Made by a program: the position numbers and the translations under genes
Assembly (NCBI GenBank): GCA_030591445.1
Contig: JAUVBB010000014.1
Coordinates: 1-32,710 of the forward strand
Direction: 5' to 3'
Origin: Deltaproteobacteria bacterium
GTDB taxonomy: Bacteria > Myxococcota > B64-G9
Length of the DNA stretch: 32,710 nt
Notes under the pieces: model-generated
The model's input: only the letters and a program-made list of their open reading frames with translations
The model's database searches: none
What the model was told of the DNA's origin: nothing
Part shown: positions 27,254-32,710 of the stretch, one piece after another
Position numbering within the stretch: the stretch's first letter is position 1
Layout: each line of letters opens with the position of its first letter

Positions 27254-27295
27254 TAGTACCCGTCCTCGAAAACTGGGCTTTGAGGACGGGTACTA
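27254..27295. repeat. Perfect 14-bp inverted repeat
   Basis: TAGTACCCGTCCTC (27254-27267) and GAGGACGGGTACTA (27282-27295) are exact reverse complements around a 14-base loop, and the stem can extend by two A-T pairs and one wobble. It lies 55 bases downstream of the stop of the small lipoprotein gene (27350) and upstream of the transporter ATG. No T-run follows directly; six T residues come 11 bases later on the minus strand. It could be an atypical terminator for the minus-strand lipoprotein operon, a REP-like dispersed element or an operator. Confidence 0.7.
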
Positions 27296-27349
27296 GCATG
27301 GAGTTACCTTGTTCTGCCCTTGTTTTCAATCGTAATTGACCAACCGGCC

Positions 27350-27598
27350 CTAATTGCCGCCGAGCTTCTGGTCGCGTTTCTCTTGGGCCTTTTTCATGAT
27401 CGAATCTACTTCGTTCAACACCGCATCTTTTTTTCGAATCATTTTTATTTTTTGGCCTTCGGGACCGAGTTCAATTGTCTTTACCTCTTCGGTCTCTTCT
27501 ACTTCATCGCTCTCCTGCTCTGCTGCTTCCTGTGATTTCTCCGGGCAGCCGCTGCACAGCAAGGCAATCGCGGAAATCAGTGCAATTAGCATTCTCAT
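27350..27598 (-). CDS. Small lipoprotein of unknown function
   Basis: 82 residues with GGGAGA six bases before the ATG. The first 18 residues are a lipoprotein signal (MRMLIALISAIALLCSGC, lipobox CSGC). The mature part is highly charged: Glu-rich (AAEQESDEVEETEEVK) and then Lys-rich and helical (VDSIMKKAQEKRDQK). It starts 16 bases after the stop of the 830-residue barrel-ended gene and is probably co-transcribed with it. It may be an envelope accessory of that protein. Confidence 0.75.
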   Translation of the reverse strand: MRMLIALISAIALLCSGCPEKSQEAAEQESDEVEETEEVKTIELGPEGQKIKMIRKKDAVLNEVDSIMKKAQEKRDQKLGGN

Positions 27599-27614
27599 GG
27601 CAAATCTCCCTCAG

Positions 27615-30107
27615 CTAGAAGGTAGTAGACAGACGCCCGACGGTAAACGAGGGGCCAAAAAGAAAGGCAAATGGATTCTCATCCCGACCCAGGCGGGTAG
27701 GCGATATCTCAACCCAGGCGTGGATATTGAAAGACGCTTGTAAAGAAGTATTGGGATTGAGCACCGGAATACTCAGGCCCATGCCCAAGACCAGGGAGAA
27801 ATCGGGCTGGCCCGAGAGATTGGTACCAAAAGGGCCCGCCTCGAGACCCAAAGGAAACTCGCGGCCATTGTTCTGGATGTAGGTCATCCGAACCAAAGCC
27901 CCGGCCGAAATGGGCACCGAGCCTTCGACCGAGCTGGAACCAAAGCGAAACATACCAGTAGGCATGGCCGTAGTGGCACCCACCCGAAAAGAGCTGGTGC
28001 TTAGCAGCAAGCGATAGCGGGCCTTCTCGCCCAAACTTTGTTGCGAGGGCAGGGTATAATGTCCACTGAGCAAATCATGGGTAATGGTGATGGTCACCTT
28101 GTCATACTCTTTGCGCTCCCCCACCGGCAAGGAGTAAGTCAGCAGCCCAGCCCCTGGTTTGAGTTCCACGATCTGCCGAAACTCCCCGCCCCGTACCCGC
28201 AGCCGCTGGGTACCCGCCGCCGGAGAAATGGCATCCCGATCGAATTCAATCCGGCAGCGGTCGCGCTGAGCGAATGGCACCCGGTAGAGTTTCCCCACCA
28301 CCACCTCATGTTCCCGACCCGGCAATCCGCAACGAACGCGAATAAAAATTTTGGCGTCGGGTTGGTGGGGCAGCAAGGGCAATGGCTGATTTACCGTATG
28401 CACCGCAATCGCGGTCTCGGTTTCGAAAACAGCCAAGGCCGGCAAGGAACTCTCATGGGAGCCCTCTTCGGTACCCGCCAAAAAAGCGCGCAAGCCCTGC
28501 GGCCGATAGGCAAGCTGCAAGGCAATGCTCCCGGTCACATCGGGCTCTCCCTGGATAATCCAGTCGTCTTCGGCCCGCTCGACCCGATAAAAGCCCGGAC
28601 GTCTTTCCACCACGCAATCCTTGGCCCAGCGGTTTCGGTGGTAACCCAGCCGCAGCCGCGCCTTGCGATTGGAAGGAATAAAATCCAATCGACCCAAGTC
28701 ACTGGTAGACAAGCGCACCAAGGCCGGAGAATAATCCGACGCCACCGGTATCGACACCGCCCCAATACGCCGCAGCGTGCCCTCATCTTCAAACAGAACC
28801 AGCCGAAGCCGATCGACGCCGGTAGGAATTTTTTCAAAACTTACTTCCAGAATGCGCATTCCCGGCCGATTCGACTGCAACTCCGAGCGCACAAAGGCCC
28901 GCCCCGGCGGCCGGGTCTTGATGGTCAAGTCTTCATAATTGCTATCCGTGCACTTGGCCGGCACCTGCACAAAAAACCGATGATTGGTCGCCCCCGCCAA
29001 AAGCGGCACATCACCCGGAATCTTAATCGAACAACGCTCTAACCGAAACACCGCCGTCTCATACCGGCTACGCCGCGCCCCTTGCAAGCGCGCATAACCC
29101 TCCCGCAAACTGTATCGCATCCGCACCGCCGCGGCCGAAGCATCGACGTGATAGATCAATATGCCCCCATCGGTCACCCGGCAGCGAGCATGCTCACAAC
29201 TAACCGATTCCAACGCCCGGGCAAAACGCAGCCGAAGCTGGTGGCTATCTTGGGCCGTATCCAGTTTCCGCGCCTTGACCAACGCATGTTCAAACAGAAT
29301 CGACTGCGTCCCAATTGTATACCGCCGCCAAATCTTCGCCGGCGCCCCCACGCCCACCAAGCAAGGCAGCCCCTTACCCACCACCAGCGGAATCCGCTCC
29401 GGCAACAGCAAAAAAACCACCCGCCCCCGTTTTTGGCCCATCGCCTCGCGCACATCCTCCCCCAGCGCCAAAGCGCAAGCCGCCCCTTTCGCACAAGTTG
29501 AGCTAGCCGCCACCTTATCGTCCAGTAACACCGCCAACTGAAAACCCATCAGCGAACCCGCCGAAAACTCCCCAATGCCGGCATCGAACCAAACCACAAA
29601 CTTACCATTAGGCCGCCGCGGCAAACGCCCCGCCGCCCCAAAATGCAACCTGATTTCCCGCGGCTCTTCACACGAGCCATCCTCCCCCGCCAACTCCACC
29701 CTCACCGACTCCCCCGTCCCCTTCCCCCTTTTCCACCGCAGCACCCCCTCCTCCTCATCCCGCGCAAACACCGCCCCCGGCGTCCAGCCACAAACCGCCC
29801 TCTCAAAACCAATCCTCTCCGGCACCTTGCCAAAAAACACTACCCCACCAGCCCCACGATCCCCATCCACCCGAAAAGCCGGCACCCGCTCCGGAACCGG
29901 AGGCTCTTGCTCGACAACTTTCTCCTCTTCTTTCGCCTTTTCTGGTTCCGCTTGTTTCTCCGCCTCCGCTACCGCCGGCACCACCGCAGTCTTCTCAACT
30001 GTCTCGCCCTTCCCCAAAGCCTGCGCAGAAACATCCGTCCCCCAGCCCAGACCCACCAAAAAACCCAGCGCCAAACAATGCCCAAAAGAAAAAGAGTTTT
30101 GTATCAT
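27615..30107 (-). CDS. Large secreted protein with probable C-terminal outer-membrane barrel, function unknown
   Basis: 830 residues. The N-terminus is a signal peptide (about residues 1-29, VSAQA). Next comes a Glu/Lys/Pro/Val-rich flexible linker (about 33-75, KTAVVPAVAEAEKQ and similar), suitable for crossing a periplasmic layer. A long beta-rich region with scattered cysteines (about 80-640) is not recognised. The last 170 residues show alternating amphipathic strands and end in VGRLSTTF with terminal Phe, as in outer-membrane barrels. The promoter just upstream leaves almost no leader and there is no ribosome site, so the mRNA may be leaderless. The 5' 1.3 kb is strongly G-rich on the coding strand. 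It forms an operon with the small lipoprotein at 27350. I do not recognise the family. Confidence 0.8.
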   Translation of the reverse strand: MIQNSFSFGHCLALGFLVGLGWGTDVSAQALGKGETVEKTAVVPAVAEAEKQAEPEKAKEEEKVVEQEPPVPERVPAFRVDGDRGAGGVVFFGKVPERIGFERAVCGWTPGAVFARDEEEGVLRWKRGKGTGESVRVELAGEDGSCEEPREIRLHFGAAGRLPRRPNGKFVVWFDAGIGEFSAGSLMGFQLAVLLDDKVAASSTCAKGAACALALGEDVREAMGQKRGRVVFLLLPERIPLVVGKGLPCLVGVGAPAKIWRRYTIGTQSILFEHALVKARKLDTAQDSHQLRLRFARALESVSCEHARCRVTDGGILIYHVDASAAAVRMRYSLREGYARLQGARRSRYETAVFRLERCSIKIPGDVPLLAGATNHRFFVQVPAKCTDSNYEDLTIKTRPPGRAFVRSELQSNRPGMRILEVSFEKIPTGVDRLRLVLFEDEGTLRRIGAVSIPVASDYSPALVRLSTSDLGRLDFIPSNRKARLRLGYHRNRWAKDCVVERRPGFYRVERAEDDWIIQGEPDVTGSIALQLAYRPQGLRAFLAGTEEGSHESSLPALAVFETETAIAVHTVNQPLPLLPHQPDAKIFIRVRCGLPGREHEVVVGKLYRVPFAQRDRCRIEFDRDAISPAAGTQRLRVRGGEFRQIVELKPGAGLLTYSLPVGERKEYDKVTITITHDLLSGHYTLPSQQSLGEKARYRLLLSTSSFRVGATTAMPTGMFRFGSSSVEGSVPISAGALVRMTYIQNNGREFPLGLEAGPFGTNLSGQPDFSLVLGMGLSIPVLNPNTSLQASFNIHAWVEISPTRLGRDENPFAFLFGPSFTVGRLSTTF

Positions 30108-30115
30108 AACTCAAG

Positions 30116-30144
30116 AAAATACTTTTATATCAACTGCTTGTCAA
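30116..30144 (-). promoter_or_regulatory. Sigma-70-like promoter of the 830-residue gene
   Basis: On the minus strand a perfect TTGACA (30144-30139) and TATTTT (30121-30116) are separated by 17 bases. The -10 block ends only eight bases before the ATG at 30107, so transcription would begin at or next to the start codon. Confidence 0.5.
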
Positions 30145-30226
30145 GTCCACCCCCACAAGCCTGTACAGCTCAAGTTGGGCTGATATACTCATTTTCATCT
30201 CGCAGCAGCCCACAACGGAGGCAATA

Positions 30227-30565
30227 ATGAATTGGCCAGACGATGCAGACGGTGATGTCCTTAGAAGGCTAGAAACAGACGGCTTCGATTTCGAAAAAGA
30301 ATGCGAAATTGATTTCAACATCGACTTCAACGACTGGCCTCTGCCGGAAGCAACAGTAGAAGCCCTAAAAAAACTATACCCAAATTGCCAAGTCATCGAC
30401 CCCGACCAAGAAGACCTCAAAAAATTAGATTTAGCCGGCTATGTTCAATTTCAAATCGCCGGCAAACTAACCTACGACCTGGTCGTAAGCACCCAAAAAG
30501 AAGTCACCGAACAAATGAAACCATTCGGCGGCCGCTGCGAATCATGGGGAGTAATGCACGGCTAG
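30227..30565 (+). CDS. RraB-like protein (regulator of ribonuclease E family)
   Basis: 112 residues, acidic and cytoplasmic, with GGAGG five bases before the ATG. The DGDVLRRLETDGFDFEKECEIDFNIDF stretch and the C-terminal FGGRCESWGV match the RraB domain, where the usual pattern is D-x-D-G-DVLRRL-DGFD-F and GG-x-DGWG. In E. coli RraB binds and inhibits RNase E. In this organism it may instead be one of the wider DUF/RraB-like immunity or regulatory proteins, so the role is uncertain. It is a single gene; its stop is six bases from that of the convergent lipoprotein gene. Confidence 0.8.
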   Translation: MNWPDDADGDVLRRLETDGFDFEKECEIDFNIDFNDWPLPEATVEALKKLYPNCQVIDPDQEDLKKLDLAGYVQFQIAGKLTYDLVVSTQKEVTEQMKPFGGRCESWGVMHG

Positions 30566-30571
30566 CACATA

Positions 30572-31084
30572 TTAGTTGTTCAGGGCGGCACAGAATTCGA
30601 CGTTAAATTCTCCAGTAATGGCATCTTGTCCAGAAAATAAAACGTCCACCGTTCCTGCAAGAGCTTGGTCGCTGTAGGAACTGATGCTGACGGTTCCGGA
30701 TTCCGCAAGAGTGCTACTTGGAGAACCCCCCGTGATGCTTCGGTGCTCGACCCAGGCGCTCCCGGCATCGCAAGGGATGTAGGGGTTTCCAGGCAAGATT
30801 GTATACTCTATTGCTTCTGATCCTGCTTCTACACAAATCACGATACTGAGCCATTGAAAGTCACTGGGTACTTGCCCACTTGTCGCCATGCCACAAATAT
30901 CACCCTGATCCGCAACGGCAATGAGTAATTGTGATCCACCTACATCATCGAATGCGCCAGACTCCGATTGGTAAGAACTCCCCGCGACTTGGCCAGTGAT
31001 TGAAACAAAGTTGCCTTCTGACGATGAACCGCAGCTTGAAGTGGAAAAATGTAATACAATCAACAGGCAAAAGAACTTTTTCAT
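30572..31084 (-). CDS. Putative lipoprotein of unknown function
   Basis: 170 residues with AAAGGAGA just before the ATG. The N-terminal signal MKKFFCLLIVLHFSTSSC ends in a lipobox-like TSSC (Cys18). The mature protein is Ser/Gly-rich and acidic, with four further cysteines (near DICGMA, VICVEAG, IPCDAG and EFCAALNN) that could form two disulfides, and predicted beta structure. No family is recognised. It stands alone, convergent with the RraB-like gene. Confidence 0.78.
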   Translation of the reverse strand: MKKFFCLLIVLHFSTSSCGSSSEGNFVSITGQVAGSSYQSESGAFDDVGGSQLLIAVADQGDICGMATSGQVPSDFQWLSIVICVEAGSEAIEYTILPGNPYIPCDAGSAWVEHRSITGGSPSSTLAESGTVSISSYSDQALAGTVDVLFSGQDAITGEFNVEFCAALNN

Positions 31085-31432
31085 TTATTCTCCTTTCATT
31101 GGTTAGAATCGGCAATTCTTTCATTAGACAAGAGACTTCGAGGAACTGTTTCTGATCGCAAAATGAAAAATTTTTTGGTTCATCCGTGAAATTAGGGAGT
31201 TAATCTCCCTCCGTCCCCTAGTTTTCTCCCCTAGTTTTCTCCTCCATCTACTGCTCCTCAAAACCAGCGAAAACATACAAATATATGCTTGACGGCATAT
31301 GTGTTCATGCATATAATTAAAGGGAATAATACTGGCTGAAAAAATTTGGGTTCGTTATTTGGAGGAAAATCTTAGAAGTTCATAAAATACGTTGCGTTAG
31401 TTGCTATTAAGTTATTGTTAGGAGTGTGCGAT
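31085..31432. other. Non-coding region with repeats between lipoprotein and XRE regulator
   Basis: No gene is supported here. It contains an inverted repeat AGGGAG/CTCCCT (31194-31199 and 31205-31210) and a tandem 13-base direct repeat, TCCCCTAGTTTTC, at 31214-31226 and 31227-31239. The promoter and half-sites of the XRE gene follow at 31283-31317. The rest is A/T-rich, lower in G+C than the neighbouring genes. Confidence 0.7.
31283..31317 (+). promoter_or_regulatory. Consensus sigma-70 promoter with overlapping palindromic operator for the XRE gene
   Basis: TTGACG (31289-31294), 17 bases, then a perfect TATAAT (31312-31317). The -35 lies in the centre of an inverted repeat, ATATGC (31283-31288) and GCATAT (31295-31300), and a third GCATAT (31309-31314) overlaps the -10. 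This arrangement fits binding and repression by the XRE protein encoded downstream. The distance to the ATG at 31433 is long (115 bases). Confidence 0.65.
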
Positions 31433-31729
31433 ATGGCTAAAAATTGGGAAAATATCGCTAAGGAAAATTTGACTCCAGAGGAAATCGACGAGTGCAGAGA
31501 CTGGGCCGATGAAAAAGTTTTGGAAATGAATCTAAAGGCTCTGCGGAAATTCGTGGGCCTTACCCAGAAGGACCTGGAAAAAGCATCTAAGATCGCCCAG
31601 GGAGAACTGTCCAAGATCGAACGAAGGAAAGACCACTTGGTCTCAACCCTCCGCCGCTACGTCAAGGCCATGGGCGGCGAGCTTGAGATTACTGCCCGTT
31701 TTGGAGACACCTCAATTGTCCTGAAGTAA
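31433..31729 (+). CDS. XRE-family helix-turn-helix regulator, HigA-type antitoxin-like
   Basis: 98 residues. The ATG at 31433 has AGGAG eight bases upstream; a TTG six codons earlier is less likely. The N-terminal 40 residues are helical and acidic. The helix-turn-helix (about 38-75, LRKFVGLTQKDLEKASKIAQGELSKIERRKDHLVSTLRRYVKAMGG) closely follows the DNA-binding pattern of XRE antitoxins in RelE/HigB-type systems, and the tail GELEITARF is also typical. No toxin gene is found on either side: the upstream 340 bases contain no RelE-like frame and a beta-helix gene lies downstream on the other strand. So it is probably an orphan antitoxin or a stand-alone regulator, likely repressing its own promoter. 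Confidence 0.85.
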   Translation: MAKNWENIAKENLTPEEIDECRDWADEKVLEMNLKALRKFVGLTQKDLEKASKIAQGELSKIERRKDHLVSTLRRYVKAMGGELEITARFGDTSIVLK

Positions 31730-31757
31730 AAACCTTCAAAAGAGCGCCCCGTTTTTT

Positions 31758-32710
31758 CTATTCGCAACCGCTCACCTGACCTAATACATTGTCGGTAAAG
31801 GTGTTGTCGCCGACTTCTACCTCCGAAGCAATCATGCCATCTGATTCACAATAGAGACGAATGCCGAAGCGGTAATTGTCCTGAAAGGTATTTTGACTTA
31901 CGCTGGCGGTTACATCATCCATCACCACCAGGCCATTGACTCGATTCGATGAGCAGGTGTTGCCTTCTACGACCGCATCGGTTCCGGCAACCAGGGCAAT
32001 GCCATCGCCCAATCCGCTGAGGGTGAGGATGGTGTCGGTAAATTGGTTGTCGCGGATGATCACGCGCGAGGCGATGGCAATCATGCCAACTTCCAGATTT
32101 TCTTTTGCCACGTTGCCGACAATCTCAAGTGGCTCAGTTACGATATCACTGATTAGCATCCCGCCTTTTTTGCATTTCAGCAACTCGTTGTTTGAGATGG
32201 CGCCGGTCATATCCATGACTTGAATGCCACTGCCAAAGGTTTCGCTGATCTGGTTGCCCTCGATTTGGACCTGGCCATGGGTCACCACTATTCCTTCGCC
32301 CAACTCACCCAGCATATTGTCCGACCGGATTTTGGTGATGGTATTGTTTTTTACCGAAACCGAAGCAGAACTCACAATACTCACGCCGGCCGAACGGAAA
32401 GATGTCAGAGTGTTGTTCTCGACCAAGACGGAAGCCACTGAGTTCAGCACCGAGACACAGGCCTCCTCGGTCTCGGTGGCCGTATTATCGCGGATGATGC
32501 TTTCCCCTATCTGCAAAACGGATATGGCACTTTGGCCGATGTTGATAAACGCATTGTCGTGAACCTGCAATGTTGATCCGTAAGAGGCAAGTATCCCCAT
32601 CCCGGCCATATCCGTCATGGTGCACTTTTTGATTTCAACATTTGAGCCGGTTATGTAGTTGCCAAGCAGACTGTTTACAAAGCGGGACGAATCGATGGTG
32701 CCGGATGAGC
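31758..32710 (-). CDS. Right-handed parallel beta-helix repeat protein (partial, 5' end outside window)
   Basis: The frame is open from the stop at 31758 to the window edge (317 codons), and an internal Met at 32618 is not the true start. The sequence is a series of imperfect 20-25-residue coils of the PbH1 type, with Asn/Asp ladders and hydrophobic stacks (VENNTLTSFRSAGVSIV, VKNNTITKIRS, IEGNQISETFGSGIQV, IRDNQFTDTILT, VEGNTCSSNRVNGLVV, VSQNTFQDNYRFGIRL). It ends in a Cys-containing tail. Such proteins are usually secreted or surface-bound, acting as polysaccharide lyases, adhesins or structural fibres; no catalytic signature is visible in this part. The signal peptide, if any, lies outside the window. 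Confidence 0.85.
   Translation of the reverse strand, partial: SSGTIDSSRFVNSLLGNYITGSNVEIKKCTMTDMAGMGILASYGSTLQVHDNAFINIGQSAISVLQIGESIIRDNTATETEEACVSVLNSVASVLVENNTLTSFRSAGVSIVSSASVSVKNNTITKIRSDNMLGELGEGIVVTHGQVQIEGNQISETFGSGIQVMDMTGAISNNELLKCKKGGMLISDIVTEPLEIVGNVAKENLEVGMIAIASRVIIRDNQFTDTILTLSGLGDGIALVAGTDAVVEGNTCSSNRVNGLVVMDDVTASVSQNTFQDNYRFGIRLYCESDGMIASEVEVGDNTFTDNVLGQVSGCE

Noticed and set aside
28038-30183. Several long plus-strand frames opposite the 830-residue gene
   Set aside because: Low-complexity Pro/Arg/Ser-rich products caused by the C-rich antisense strand. The minus frame has a signal peptide, promoter and barrel-like end.
31124-31312. 62-codon minus-strand frame upstream of the XRE gene
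   Set aside because: Overlaps the promoter, operator half-sites and tandem repeats, has no ribosome site and resembles nothing.
31318-31432. Short frame with possible CTG start upstream of the XRE gene, considered as a toxin remnant
   Set aside because: Only about 16 codons, non-standard start, and no similarity to RelE or HigB proteins.

Overview
The window is a gene-dense piece of a Gram-negative chromosome: lipoboxes, signal peptides and outer-membrane beta-barrels are common. ECF sigma/anti-sigma pairs, caspase-like proteases, HExxHxxGxxHNF metalloproteases, a beta-helix protein and many unrecognised lipoproteins together suggest a deltaproteobacterium in the wide sense, Myxococcota-like. 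That placement is inferred from gene content and I could not run a taxonomic search. No rRNA, tRNA, CRISPR array, insertion sequence or prophage was seen.

Layout. (1) 1-6750, minus strand: a class III nucleotide cyclase fused to a DHH-type phosphoesterase-like domain (truncated by the window edge), a secreted subtilase, a metzincin lipoprotein, and a caspase-like protease with a C-terminal outer-membrane barrel. (2) 6880-12690, minus strand: one tight operon read in the order ECF sigma, DUF4384-type membrane anti-sigma, second caspase/barrel protein, lipoprotein, glucose-6-phosphate isomerase. (3) 12780-18850, plus strand: an outer-membrane barrel and a 1604-residue metzincin lipoprotein, closed by a strong terminator. 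(4) 18888-20283, plus strand: a second ECF sigma/anti-sigma pair with a possible 44-residue ORF between them. (5) 20290-25765: two unrecognised secreted or lipoprotein genes, a YhhN/TMEM86-type membrane protein, an S9 peptidase and a SlyD-type prolyl isomerase. (6) 25818-32710: a POT-type transporter, a small lipoprotein with a large barrel-ended secreted protein, an RraB-like protein, a lipoprotein, an orphan XRE regulator with a consensus promoter, and a partial beta-helix protein.

Main proposal. The same two-block promoter, TGTCCG-N17/18-GTC, lies upstream of four transcription units: the ECF sigma operon, the divergent barrel/giant-protease operon, the first caspase/barrel gene and the small metzincin lipoprotein. 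The divergent pair is almost identical (AAATGTCCGTT-N16-GTCTAW on both strands). This makes a self-activating ECF regulon whose members are two caspase-barrel fusions, two metzincin lipoproteins and an outer-membrane barrel: a candidate cell-envelope proteolysis or stress system. The motif and the gene layout are read from the sequence. The regulon and its role are inference.
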